64,000 bases of DNA from an uncultured Bacteroidota bacterium. Its GTDB lineage: Bacteria > Bacteroidota > Bacteroidia > Bacteroidales > P3. The notes below the pieces were generated by a model, which saw nothing but the letters and a program-made list of their open reading frames with translations, searched no databases and was not told where the DNA came from. Position 1 is the first letter of the stretch. Every line of letters begins with the position of its first letter. Positions 1-11,125 of the stretch are shown here, in pieces. The translations under genes were made by a program, and so were the position numbers. Where the stretch lies: the NCBI GenBank assembly GCA_902774845.1, contig CACYJU010000009.1, positions 1 to 64,000 of the forward strand. The letters are read 5' to 3'.

Positions 1-22
1 TCCATAATCGAAAGAAAAACAG

Positions 23-30
23 TACCTTTG
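23..30 (+). promoter_or_regulatory. Bacteroidota -7 element upstream of Rhs tip
   Basis: TACCTTTG followed by CGG matches the TAnnTTTG -7 consensus of Bacteroidota. It lies about 25 bases before the ATG of the Rhs-tip ORF, and the frame of that ORF is closed by TAA at 5-7. Both facts suggest the short Rhs ORF is expressed by itself rather than being the end of a long upstream gene. Confidence 0.5.
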
Positions 31-55
31 CGGTATTCTATCAAGTCCGTGTGTC

Positions 56-994
56 ATGATGTCGACATCCCGATATAGAAGTACAATATCTGTTCCTTTC
101 CGAACAAATGGGATGTTTTTTTGCACTTTTTCTTCAAAAAAGAATATTTTGAAATCTCATGAGAGTACCGTGCAGAATGCGGTTTTGAACGATTCAGCAC
201 GTTGCTCTTTCTCCGGCAAGGAGAAAGACCCCGAGACGGGATATCATTACTTCGGTGCTAGGTACTACAACTCAGACCTGAGTCTATGGTTAAGTGTAGA
301 CCCAATGAGTGACAAATATCCGAGTCTGTCTCCGTACAATTACTGTGCCTGGAACCCGTTGAAGTTGGTTGATCCGGATGGTGCAACTCCGCGGATTTAT
401 GTTGAGACCAAAGGTGTGGGACATGCATTTGTATCCGTTATAGTAAAAGGTGAAATGATAGTGTATACGTATGGGCGGTATTTAGGTGGTGACAAAAACA
501 AAAGTTCATTTAATACGACAGATCCAACCGGAAAAGGTGTTTTGATAAAACTGACAGGATATGATGCAAAAAAATATATTACACACGAAGTTGAGGATAT
601 GAAGGCATCTGCCTTCGAGTTCGACGATGCTTCTGACGAGCGAGTTATGCAGTTTTACGATGACCTTTTTTCATCAGGTACGAAACTAAGTCATGAAGAT
701 GCTTTAAAATACGATTCAAACCCTAATAAATATGGGTCATCGGATGACGCAAGGGTCGTGGATCAATATTCACTTTTTACAAACAATTGTGTCACCACGT
801 CAACAAAGGGCATAAAGAATGGCGGGGCAAATGTTGACTTTACGAATGAATTCCGACTTCCAGATGTGTCCGATGCAATAAAAAGTGACATCGTCTCCCC
901 CAAAGGTTTAAAATCTTATCTTAACCAACAATCAAAGTACAATCCAAACATTAACAAGATAAAAGCCACTGATGATATTATTGGAGCAAACTAA
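56..994 (+). CDS. Orphan Rhs repeat-associated core with C-terminal toxin-like domain
   Basis: 312 aa. Residues about 52-108 carry the Rhs-associated core signature (GKEKDPETGYHYFGARYY, LSVDP, YNYCAWNPLKLVDPDG). Everything after the PDG boundary (residue 109 on) is a variable tip, the position of the toxin domain in polymorphic Rhs toxins. The tip has GHAF (His123), VYTYG and NNCVT (Cys245), the His-then-Cys order of circularly permuted papain-like folds, also seen in the DUF4105 protein at 32.2-33.4 kb; this fold is an inference. Complete Rhs proteins usually exceed 1000 residues, so this is a detached or truncated tip; an in-frame TAA at 5-7 closes the upstream frame. The first 50 residues resemble nothing I know and show no signal peptide. 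The downstream small membrane ORF could be the immunity gene. Confidence 0.75.
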   Translation: MMSTSRYRSTISVPFRTNGMFFCTFSSKKNILKSHESTVQNAVLNDSARCSFSGKEKDPETGYHYFGARYYNSDLSLWLSVDPMSDKYPSLSPYNYCAWNPLKLVDPDGATPRIYVETKGVGHAFVSVIVKGEMIVYTYGRYLGGDKNKSSFNTTDPTGKGVLIKLTGYDAKKYITHEVEDMKASAFEFDDASDERVMQFYDDLFSSGTKLSHEDALKYDSNPNKYGSSDDARVVDQYSLFTNNCVTTSTKGIKNGGANVDFTNEFRLPDVSDAIKSDIVSPKGLKSYLNQQSKYNPNINKIKATDDIIGAN

Positions 995-1017
995 ATAATC
1001 AACGCTAATCAAACATT

Positions 1018-1260
1018 ATGATGTCTGAAAAAATTTTTAACATAATAAGAATTCTCCTAATAGTTTCAGCATTTTTTAATATTGCTTTTCATATTGGGAT
1101 GATACTCAATCTAGGTGTGGATATAAAATACGAAGCGTTATGGTTCTCTTCAGCGACGCTTAATTTCTATTTTAGGTATCTTATTATCGATCTTGGTTTT
1201 TTACTGCTACTAGTTGTTTATTTAATATACGAATGCATAAGACACTATCGTAAATATTAG
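1018..1260 (+). CDS. Small two-helix membrane protein, candidate immunity protein
   Basis: 80 aa, starting 23 bases after the Rhs-tip stop; a second ATG at 1021 is equally possible. Two hydrophobic segments are visible, about residues 9-31 and 53-73, separated by a short polar loop and ending in a basic tail (RHYRKY). I recognise no family. Position directly after an Rhs toxin tip is where cognate immunity genes sit, so immunity is the favoured but unproven role. Base composition is AT-rich like the Rhs tip and unlike the housekeeping genes downstream, consistent with joint transfer. Confidence 0.5.
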   Translation: MMSEKIFNIIRILLIVSAFFNIAFHIGMILNLGVDIKYEALWFSSATLNFYFRYLIIDLGFLLLLVVYLIYECIRHYRKY

Positions 1261-2019
1261 CGAAAAGGATGGGTCACCGTGTAAACTGTAACCATCCCAG
1301 AAATTCGGACTGTTTGAAGATGGACTGAAATAAATATTTATGAACCACCAGTTGTTTTTGCCTGGCCAACCAATAAAATAATCGTAAGAAACCTCCTCTT
1401 TTGGGCAGAAAAAACGGTCTGGCGACCGACCACCGAAAGACCACCGAGGGATCACCGAAGGGTCGAAGGCTTAATGCTTGAAAATCAATATTTTGCAAAT
1501 CGCCGTAGGGTTGTTTTGCAAAATATTGTTTTTCAGAAAGATAAAGAGATTTTTGGATTTATGGATGGAAGAGGGATGATGTGTTAATGCGTTAATGTGT
1601 GAATGCTTGAATGCGTTAGTGGTGGGGGGAGGGAAGAAGTTAAAAGTTAATAGATAATAGATAATAGATAATAGTTGAGCTACTAACGATGACCTTAACG
1701 GAGGCTTCGCTGGATTATGGATTAATGGATCTACGGATTTATGGAAGATGTTCTGAATGCGTTAATGCTTGAATGGGTGAATGCCTCCTTTTCGGAGTCA
1801 TTGTCTCGGCGGCTCGGCAATGAAAACAAGCATTTCATTGCTCTCGCTCTTGTGAGACAATTGTGTTAGTGGGGCTGGCGCGGTTGGGGGCGGAATTTCC
1901 GGATGTTACGTATGTTCTGGAGAAGGAGTTGGATTGATGGAATTATGGAATTATGGAATTACGGAAATGGGGATGGTGTCCTCTTGCCGAAATTTCGGAT
2001 TATACGATACATAAAAAAA
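1261..2019. other. Intergenic region of degenerate short repeats, no gene seen
   Basis: About 760 bases without a convincing gene. It holds several short degenerate tandem runs: a roughly 11-12 bp unit built on ACCACCGAAGG (1424-1466), TTAATGCG/TGAATGC units (1588-1617 and 1756-1782), ATAGATA units (1643-1675), GGATTTATGG units (1715-1745) and GGAATTAT units (1937-1963), plus a long inverted repeat at 1479-1535. The two minus-strand ORFs here are low-complexity products of these repeats. Confidence 0.6.
1479..1535. repeat. 21-bp inverted repeat, possible terminator or mobile-element scar
   Basis: Arms 1479-1499 and 1515-1535 are complementary over 21 bp with one mismatch, around a 15-base loop. 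The inner stem reads CAATATTTTGCAAA / TTTGCAAAATATTG and the right arm runs into TTTTTC. It could end transcription of the Rhs tip and small membrane gene, but the stem is AT-rich and far downstream (about 220 bases), so a recombination-site remnant is also possible. Confidence 0.5.
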
Positions 2020-2042
2020 GAGGGTAAAGTTGATTTACCCTC
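2011..2042 (-). terminator. Rho-independent terminator of the dnaX-to-AKR operon
   Basis: GAGGGTAAA (2020-2028), five-base loop, TTTACCCTC (2034-2042). Read on the minus strand the stem is followed by a run of seven T. It lies 40 bases after the stop of the aldo/keto reductase gene. Confidence 0.85.
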
Positions 2043-2082
2043 TTCCTTTTTTCGATGTTGAAAATGTCAGTATATCCAGCCG

Positions 2083-3318
2083 CTATTTGCCGAACACTTC
2101 TTTTGCTTTGTCCATCTTGGCCGGGATGTCTACTCCGAAGGGGCAGCGGCTTAGGCAGGCTCCGCAGTGGGTGCACTCGCCTGCGTGATGGGGCAGCTTG
2201 TCGTACTGTGCCTGCAGCTCGGGTGTGAGCCCTTCGGTCTCCGCTTTGTCGAGCAACTCGTTCACCTTGCCGATGGGTATGCCTTGTGTGCAGGGCGAGC
2301 AGTGGTTGCAATAGGTGCAGCCGCCCTCTTTTTGGTCGTCGGACGTTGCCGAAAGGCCTCTCATCCAGTCTTTCTCTTGGTCGGTGGCTTTCAGGTAGTG
2401 CAGATATTCGTCCACATGGCAGGCGCTGTCGATGGTGCAGAGGGCAGTAGCTACGCATGGTTTAGCCAGCACGTAGGCGAAGCATTGGTCTCTGGTCAGC
2501 GCTTTCTTGAGGGGCGACTTCTCGGCATCGAGCAGGCGGTCGCCGCCGCCGAAGGTCTTCATCACGGTGATGGCTATGTTGTGCTGCGCGCAGTAGTCGT
2601 ACAGCTCGACTCGTACGGGGTCGATGCCGGGCAGCATCTCATCGAAGGTCTTGGCGTCCCAGGGGTTCTTGCCCGAAAGCACGCGGTCGAAGGCGGGGTT
2701 GAGGCTGAACATGATGACCTCGACCAGGCCGCTCTTGGCTATGGCCAGCGCCACCTCGGCGTTGTGGCTGCTCACTCCGATATGCTTGATTATGCCCTTC
2801 TCTTTCAGCTCTTTCACATATTGTAGGTAGGGGCTTCCCTGAATCTCCTGCCAGTCTTCCATCTTGTCCACGATGTGTATCATTCCGATGTCGATATAGT
2901 CGGTGTTCAGGCGTGTGAGGAGGTCTTCGAATCCGATCTTGCATTTCTCCACGTCTCGGGTGCGCTCATAGCTGTCGCCGTTCCACCAGCAGCCGATGTG
3001 GCCTTGGATGATCATCTCGCCACGACGGTCGCCGAGGCCGTAGCCTATGTTGCTGCGCACCTTCGGGTTGGCGTCGTAGATGTCCATGTAGTTCATCCCG
3101 TGGTCGAGGGCGTAGGTGACCAGCTCGCGCGAGGTGGCGGAGTCGATCTCGTCAAATCCGCCGCATCCCAATCCTATCACGCCCACGCGCAATCCGGTGC
3201 TGCCCAGCGTGCGGTACTCCATGTCGGGGTTCTCCGTCGTCTGCGGTTTCTCGTGTCGGTTGCCGCATCCCGCCAGCAAAAGGGTGGCGGCAAATGCGAG
3301 TAATAATGTCTTTTTCAT
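2083..3318 (-). CDS. Aldo/keto reductase lipoprotein with C-terminal 4Fe-4S domain
   Basis: 411 aa. The N-terminus (MKKTLLLAFAATLLLAGCGN) is a lipoprotein signal with lipobox LAGC, so the protein is probably anchored outside the cytoplasmic membrane. From about residue 33 it follows the aldo/keto reductase barrel (YRTLGSTGLRVGVIGLGCGG, MNYMDIYDAN, a D-x-x-DIGMIHIVD strand). The C-terminal 90 residues hold two cysteine clusters, CTYCNHCSPC and CTHCGACLSRCP, typical of the ferredoxin-like tail of the COG1453-type reductases. Substrate unknown. It is the last gene of the minus-strand run; 25 bases separate it from the preceding small ORF. Many relatives carry a Tat signal or none; a lipobox on an iron-sulphur AKR is less usual and raises the question of how clusters are inserted. 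Confidence 0.88.
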   Translation of the reverse strand: MKKTLLLAFAATLLLAGCGNRHEKPQTTENPDMEYRTLGSTGLRVGVIGLGCGGFDEIDSATSRELVTYALDHGMNYMDIYDANPKVRSNIGYGLGDRRGEMIIQGHIGCWWNGDSYERTRDVEKCKIGFEDLLTRLNTDYIDIGMIHIVDKMEDWQEIQGSPYLQYVKELKEKGIIKHIGVSSHNAEVALAIAKSGLVEVIMFSLNPAFDRVLSGKNPWDAKTFDEMLPGIDPVRVELYDYCAQHNIAITVMKTFGGGDRLLDAEKSPLKKALTRDQCFAYVLAKPCVATALCTIDSACHVDEYLHYLKATDQEKDWMRGLSATSDDQKEGGCTYCNHCSPCTQGIPIGKVNELLDKAETEGLTPELQAQYDKLPHHAGECTHCGACLSRCPFGVDIPAKMDKAKEVFGK

Positions 3319-3343
3319 GATTTTATCTCTTTGTTACGAATTA

Positions 3344-3574
3344 TTACAACAGGTCGCTTATTTTGTCCTCACGGATGATCTTGGGTGCCGACTTGCCGGC
3401 AAGCACCAGTACCTTCTTTCCGTTGCGGTAGATGTGCAGCTGACGCGAGCGAACCACGGCGGTCAGCTCGGGGTCGTCCTGCATGGCCAGCCATAGACGG
3501 TGGTAGGCGCCGTCGGCGTCGAAAAGTTTCTTCTGCAAGTGCGAGCACATATCGGTTGTGTCGATTGTCATCAT
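3344..3574 (-). CDS. Small conserved-looking protein coupled to the SDR gene
   Basis: 76 aa. The ATG directly abuts the TGA of the SDR gene (TGAATGATG), which points to translational coupling, and codon use follows its neighbours. Sequence is mostly charged with no signal or membrane segment; it contains MCSHLQKKLFDADGAYHRLW and ends in a basic strand, HIYRNGKKVLVLAGKSAPK. I recognise no family. Being locked between the epimerase and the reductase it may serve the same pathway, but nothing in the sequence shows how. Confidence 0.6.
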   Translation of the reverse strand: MMTIDTTDMCSHLQKKLFDADGAYHRLWLAMQDDPELTAVVRSRQLHIYRNGKKVLVLAGKSAPKIIREDKISDLL

Positions 3575-4999
3575 TCAAGATTTCTTTACTTGTGCGAAGA
3601 AGGGGTTGTGTTGGGCTACATGGCTGAAGTTGTCCCAGTGGTCGGAGAGGCATTCGGAGCACCAGTGGCCACCTTCGAGCACCAGCTTGGGTGAGGCTTT
3701 GAAGCGGTGTCCGTCGTGACATTCCCACTCGAGCATCTGCGACGGGTCGCCCGAATAGGAGTCGGAGAGGAGACGTCCGCCACGGAAGGCGGCTGCGGCT
3801 TGCAGCTCGGCCAGAGAGAGCTGGGAGAGGGGCTTGGTTTCGTCGTAGCCGTGCTGTATCTGTGCGGCTTTGTCGGCGTCGACGGGCTTCGAGAGGTTCC
3901 ATTCTGACCAATTGGGTATGGCTCGCCATTGGTCGAGGCTTCCGTAGTAGGCGCTGATGCGTGCGGTGTCGTTGTGGCGTATCCAGTACTGAGTGCCGTA
4001 GGTCTTCTTATGTGCCAGCATGCAGAGGGCCGCCTTGATAATCACAGGGGGTACGATCTTGGCCATGTGGAATATCTTGGGAAGTCCGGCGCCCAGCTGC
4101 TTGAAATAGTCATCCAGCGGGATGTTGGCACGGAAGTGCAGTATCTCTTCGAGCTTGTCGGCGTCGAGGTAGTAGTGGCCGTGGAAGTTTTTCAGTACGA
4201 ACCAGTTGGCGTTGAATATCTTTTCGGGCCGAGGGCAGTGGACGGCTTTTAGCACGCGGGTCTCGAAGTCGTAGTTGGTCATGCGGTACTGCGGGCCGCT
4301 GCTGATGTTGTAGAAGCGGTTCCAGAAGGAGTCGGGCACGTTGTCGCGGCAGACACGTTCGAGCAGTCGCCCGGAGTCTTCGACGGTGGCCCACTCAAGC
4401 ACTCCGCGTATGGGGACGTGGAACATGATGGGGTCGAAGTTCTTGAGGATGGCGGGGTAGAGGATGCCCGACTGGCGGAGGCTCACCCAGTGGCGAATGC
4501 CGCTGTCGGCGAAGATACGTTCGGCGGCGATTTTGCTGACGGCGTAGTAGTCGAAGTCGCTTGCGAAGACGGGGTCGCCGCAACGCCCCCAGTGCAGGGG
4601 TTCGTTACGGTCGGAGGTCTCGGCCACCGAGCCGATATAGACCACCCGTATGTCGTCGCGGTTTGGCTGAGCCAGGACGGCTTTCACTATGTTCTCCGCC
4701 GCTTTCACGTTCACGCGGAGGGTCTTTTCGGGGTAGTAGTCGGCTTTGGGAGACACCATGCCGCCTACATGGAGCACATAGTCGGCTCCGCTGACCCCTT
4801 TCAGCACGTCGTCGTAGTTGACGAGGTCGCCCCACACAACATGGATCTTATCCTCGAAAGGTTTCAGCTTCTTATGGTTCTTCTTGCTAGGACGCGCGAG
4901 GATGGTGACGTCGTATTGATCGGGGTAGTTCAGGAGCTCGCTGAGTCCGGCCCATCCCATGGTGCCTGTGGCACCTGTCAAGAAAATTCGTTTCTTCAT
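3575..4999 (-). CDS. NAD-dependent epimerase/dehydratase (extended SDR) with zinc-ribbon tail
   Basis: 474 aa. Rossmann nucleotide motif TGATGTMGWAG at residues about 8-18, acidic turn GDLVNYDDV, and the SDR catalytic pair YYAVSK (Tyr and Lys four apart). This is the extended-SDR class acting on nucleotide sugars, sterols or related substrates; the substrate cannot be read off. The protein is about 130 residues longer than a standard epimerase. The extra C-terminus ends with WECHDGHRF and GHWCSECL, a C-x2-GH ... WC-x2-C pattern like treble-clef zinc fingers, which is an unusual fusion. Gene follows the PagL-like gene by 3 bases and abuts the next ORF, so it is part of the same transcript. Confidence 0.85.
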   Translation of the reverse strand: MKKRIFLTGATGTMGWAGLSELLNYPDQYDVTILARPSKKNHKKLKPFEDKIHVVWGDLVNYDDVLKGVSGADYVLHVGGMVSPKADYYPEKTLRVNVKAAENIVKAVLAQPNRDDIRVVYIGSVAETSDRNEPLHWGRCGDPVFASDFDYYAVSKIAAERIFADSGIRHWVSLRQSGILYPAILKNFDPIMFHVPIRGVLEWATVEDSGRLLERVCRDNVPDSFWNRFYNISSGPQYRMTNYDFETRVLKAVHCPRPEKIFNANWFVLKNFHGHYYLDADKLEEILHFRANIPLDDYFKQLGAGLPKIFHMAKIVPPVIIKAALCMLAHKKTYGTQYWIRHNDTARISAYYGSLDQWRAIPNWSEWNLSKPVDADKAAQIQHGYDETKPLSQLSLAELQAAAAFRGGRLLSDSYSGDPSQMLEWECHDGHRFKASPKLVLEGGHWCSECLSDHWDNFSHVAQHNPFFAQVKKS

Positions 5000-5002
5000 A
5001 TC

Positions 5003-6232
5003 TTAAAAATCAGTTGGATTTGTTTTGCGTTTCGGTTGATGGATGAAGAGCTCGACGCCATAGTGCCACTCGATGTAGTCGGCATGTGCGGCGTGGGCTT
5101 TGATGGAGACTCCGGCGAACTGGCTGAGGCTCTTGCCGAAATGGTAGAAGAGTCCAAGCCGCTCGTAGATCGGGATCGTGACGGCTGGAGACTTGACGAG
5201 ATAGTAGCCTGCGGAGAGACGTATGGAGAGTGGCCCCCAGCGAGGTTCGATGCTGGCGGCGGCGCCGACATAGGGGAGGGTGGGCTTGACTTTATAATAG
5301 GTCTTGACGATGTAGAGGTGGCTATAGTTGTACATGACATCGAGGTTCAAGCCGAAGCCGATAGTGGAGGTGGGGTAGAACATATAGCCTATCTGACCGG
5401 TGTAGGCGAAATAGTAATCTTGTGGTGGCGGCTCCCATCGGATGTGGACGATGGCGGGGGCGAAGGAGAGCCAGATCCGGTGGGACATGAAAGAGTGGGT
5501 GCTGGAGGAGAACTCGGAGGTCATGATGCGACGCACGATATTGTCGCCGAAGTCGAAGCTGGCTGAGGAGGAGAGTGTGTCTTGGAAGCGGATCTTCTGC
5601 GGCATACGGTAGCCGACGCTCATGAGCAGGTAGTTGAGTCCGTGGTTGGGGACTTTGACGTAGCCGTTGGAGGAGTGGCTGAAGCGGGCGTTGATGAGGA
5701 GCGCGGAGTTGTTCTTGAAGCTCACGCTATAGCCTAATCCGAGGTTGAAGAGACAGTTGACATAAGAGCCTATGAAGTCGTTCTGCTCGTTTGGGGTGCG
5801 CTCGAATGGGTTGGTGTAGAAGGAGCCGCCGGCATCGAGGAACCAGTAGAGGGAGTGGGTGTGTGATTGTTTGCCTGATTGCTTGATTGCTTGATTGCTT
5901 GATCTGGAGTTCCAGATGTCGTTGCGCATTGAGAAGGCTGCGCCGAAACGTTGTCCGGCGATGGGATTGTTGGTGTGGAGATATTCGAACTGGAGGCCGA
6001 AAAGGGGCTGTTTCCAGAAACGTTTCCAATACTGAGGGCCGTTCATGCGCCATTCGATGGTGTAGTCCACTCCGAGGTCAAAGGCCCCGATGTAGTCGTA
6101 CTGGCTGGAGTTGGGCACGGTGACGCCGCCCGAGAGCGAGAGGGTGTGGCTGGGACGGGCCGTCTGCGAGAAGGCAGCGCCAGAGAAGCTGAATAGCAAA
6201 AGGAAAACTAATATTTTCAGTCGAGCATCCAT
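5003..6232 (-). CDS. PagL-like acyloxyacyl hydrolase (lipid A 3-O-deacylase family)
   Basis: 409 aa from ATG at 6232 (a GTG two codons earlier is possible). Signal peptide ILVFLLLFSFSGAAFSQ, then alternating beta strands of an outer-membrane barrel. FSHSSNGYVKVPNHGLNY is the His-Ser signature of the PagL/acyloxyacyl hydrolase family, so the likely role is removing an acyl chain from lipid A in the outer membrane. Length is roughly twice that of Pseudomonas PagL, as is common in Bacteroidota, with a long C-terminal extension. Residues about 110-123 (SSNQAIKQSGKQSH) are encoded by an octameric DNA repeat (5865-5904) and look like a foreign insert in a loop. Starts 11 bases after the ligA stop. 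Confidence 0.8.
   Translation of the reverse strand: MDARLKILVFLLLFSFSGAAFSQTARPSHTLSLSGGVTVPNSSQYDYIGAFDLGVDYTIEWRMNGPQYWKRFWKQPLFGLQFEYLHTNNPIAGQRFGAAFSMRNDIWNSRSSNQAIKQSGKQSHTHSLYWFLDAGGSFYTNPFERTPNEQNDFIGSYVNCLFNLGLGYSVSFKNNSALLINARFSHSSNGYVKVPNHGLNYLLMSVGYRMPQKIRFQDTLSSSASFDFGDNIVRRIMTSEFSSSTHSFMSHRIWLSFAPAIVHIRWEPPPQDYYFAYTGQIGYMFYPTSTIGFGLNLDVMYNYSHLYIVKTYYKVKPTLPYVGAAASIEPRWGPLSIRLSAGYYLVKSPAVTIPIYERLGLFYHFGKSLSQFAGVSIKAHAAHADYIEWHYGVELFIHQPKRKTNPTDF
5865..5904 (-). repeat. In-frame octamer repeat inside the PagL-like gene
   Basis: On the coding strand about five units of AATCAAGC/AATCAGGC, encoding SNQAIKQSGKQ. The same word occurs in the GT2 gene (20220-20288) and the hemerythrin gene (58311-58361). 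Confidence 0.85.
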
Positions 6233-6243
6233 CGTCACTTTGT

Positions 6244-9190
<2,947 letters not shown>

Positions 9191-9194
9191 CGTT

Positions 9195-10442
9195 TTAGAA
9201 GTCTATTGTGGTTTGCCTGTCTTTGTTCTCAACCAGCTGTTTGCGTGTCAGGAAGACCAGCAGCGAGGTGATTACGATAGAACAGAATATGACAGAGTAA
9301 ACTATGTATTTTATGGTGGTGGCACCGGGGATGACGTTATATCCAGCTTCGATATTGACCCTCTCGGGCATGGCGGCGAGAACGGCAGCCACAAGTCCTT
9401 TGGGTATCATCATCGACACCACGAGGCGTTCGGATTTGGTGTTCTCGTGTCCTACCACAGCGAGCAGCAGGAACCTCAGCACGAAAAGCACCACGGTGAT
9501 CATCAACCCGTAGAGCAGGTCCATCGGGTTGGTGAAAGGTATAGAGATGCCGACATAGACGAAGAAGTAACTCTTCAGGATGAACACTATCTCCTTGAAA
9601 AAGCTTTTCTCTTCGGTGCGTAGCGGGTGCATCTTGTCGAGCTTCATGGCTCCGAGTAGCGGCATGCGGAAATAGGAGACGTTGCCCAGCACTATGCCGA
9701 AGGCGAGGGCAGCGATGGCTCCGCTATATCCGAGCATCTCGGCGATGCCGTATATGACGAAGACGAAAGCTGGAGTGAGGAACATCGAGTTCTGCAACTT
9801 GCGCACGCGGTCGAGCAATCCTGCCCACAGTATTCCGCCTGCCAATCCAAGCAATAGGGCGAAGAGTATGCCGCCGATAACCCGAAAGACCATGCCGGTG
9901 ATGCCCATTGCACTCATGTTATGTGCGGTGGAGATCTCGAGGGTGGCGATGGTCACCACGATGCAGAGCACTCCGCTGGCGGCCGATTCGAGGGTGAGCA
10001 CCATGCGGGCTTTCTCGCTCACATGGAGTTGGTTGACAAGTGGTATCACTATGGCGGCGGCTGTGCCTGATACGATGGAACCGGCCAACACCGAAGCGAG
10101 CCAGTCGATATGCAGCACATAGTGGGAGAAGCAGATGACGCCCGCCATCGAGAGTATGAACGACATGATGGTCACCTGCACCATTCCTTTCCAGTAGCGA
10201 CGTATGGTGTCGATGCTCAGGTCCAATCCGCTGTCGAAAAGTATGAAAAGCAGGGTGAGCGAAGCGAAGAGGGCTCCGATGCTTTCGAGGTCTTCGGGAT
10301 GGACGAGTCCCAACACGGGTCCTACGACGATTCCGATGCCCATCAGCAGGACGACATCGGGTATGCGCCGACGGCTGAAAAGTGCCGAGAAGAGGTGGGC
10401 GCTGAATATCAGAAGACCCAGTATTATGAACGTCGAACCCAT
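9195..10442 (-). CDS. Cation/proton antiporter (CPA superfamily)
   Basis: 415 aa, strongly hydrophobic with about 12 membrane segments. The region LMGIGIVVGPVLGLV near the N-terminus, LLFILFDSGLDLSID and GSIVSGTAAAIVIPLV follow the Na+/H+ exchanger fold (two broken helices); there is no C-terminal TrkA or CBS domain. It would exchange Na+ or K+ for protons at the inner membrane. Its ATG shares one base with the dnaX stop (TAATG), so its translation should depend on ribosomes finishing the tau-specific part of dnaX. CPA1 versus CPA2 cannot be settled here. Confidence 0.85.
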   Translation of the reverse strand: MGSTFIILGLLIFSAHLFSALFSRRRIPDVVLLMGIGIVVGPVLGLVHPEDLESIGALFASLTLLFILFDSGLDLSIDTIRRYWKGMVQVTIMSFILSMAGVICFSHYVLHIDWLASVLAGSIVSGTAAAIVIPLVNQLHVSEKARMVLTLESAASGVLCIVVTIATLEISTAHNMSAMGITGMVFRVIGGILFALLLGLAGGILWAGLLDRVRKLQNSMFLTPAFVFVIYGIAEMLGYSGAIAALAFGIVLGNVSYFRMPLLGAMKLDKMHPLRTEEKSFFKEIVFILKSYFFVYVGISIPFTNPMDLLYGLMITVVLFVLRFLLLAVVGHENTKSERLVVSMMIPKGLVAAVLAAMPERVNIEAGYNVIPGATTIKYIVYSVIFCSIVITSLLVFLTRKQLVENKDRQTTIDF

Positions 10443-10996
10443 TAGATGTCTATGTCAGGAAGTATTTTTCTCAAGTCGGCGAGTGCGGGATTGATTTTAA
10501 GCATGGCCTCGAACTTCTCGCCCGACTGGTAGGGTTTGGCGGCCTTCTGCTCGACTTCGACCACTATGCGAGGGGTCAGCTCGGTGGCACCCGTCGCCTT
10601 GCGCAGATGGTTCATCACCTCGGGCAGGATTGCTTTCACCTCGTGTTCGGCAAAGCTGCTTGTGAGCTTTATCTCGACCGAATGGTCGTCGCTCAGGAGT
10701 GGCGTGACATCCTTGAGGAAGGTGTTCACGCGTTTGGCGTCGCTGAAAGTGTTGATTGTGCTCTCGTCGAAAAGCGACAGCCAGCATCTCTGCAGCCGCT
10801 CTTGGGTGAGCGGTTCGGCGACCGGTTGCTGATGGCTGGCAGTCGGTTGCTGGTTGCTGACAGAAGGCTGCTGCCTTTTGTTTTGGGCTTTATAGGGATC
10901 GCCTAAGTCGATCAGCTCGGCGACGGCTGGTGTCTCATTGCCCGACGGCGTCGGCTCTTTGGCAGCCGACTTGTAGGGGTCGCCCATATTGAGCAC
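10442..10996 (-). CDS. dnaX: tau-specific C-terminal part of DnaX, in frame after an amber stop
   Basis: 184 aa if counted from the GTG at 10996; the frame is in fact open without interruption from the TAG at 11126-11128 onward. Same reading frame as the gamma part upstream. After a Pro/Ala/Ser/Gln linker it contains two copies of a short motif, VAEVLNMGDPYK and VAELIDLGDPYK, then a Q-rich stretch (QQPSVSNQQPTASHQQPVAEP) and a compact C-terminal domain (residues about 70-184, ERLQRCWLSLFDESTINTF ... ALADLRKILPDIDI), as in Bacteroidota DnaX where it contacts the polymerase alpha subunit. Gene end overlaps the antiporter start by one base. Whether it is made by stop-codon readthrough, by internal initiation, or not at all is unknown. 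Confidence 0.75.
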   Translation of the reverse strand: MLNMGDPYKSAAKEPTPSGNETPAVAELIDLGDPYKAQNKRQQPSVSNQQPTASHQQPVAEPLTQERLQRCWLSLFDESTINTFSDAKRVNTFLKDVTPLLSDDHSVEIKLTSSFAEHEVKAILPEVMNHLRKATGATELTPRIVVEVEQKAAKPYQSGEKFEAMLKINPALADLRKILPDIDI

Positions 10997-11125
10997 TTCC
11001 GCAACGGGAGCGGGAGCTGGAGTCGGTGCTGGAGTTGGAGATGGAACCGGAGCGGATTGCTGACTGCTATCTGCTGCCTGCTGAGTACTGTTTGTTATAT
11101 GTTCCGCCTGAGGCGATCTTGCAAT

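Noticed and set aside
1222..1498. Two minus-strand ORFs (77 and 74 residues) after the Rhs cassette
   Set aside because: Overlap each other and the ACCACCGAAGG repeat; no promoter or family resemblance.
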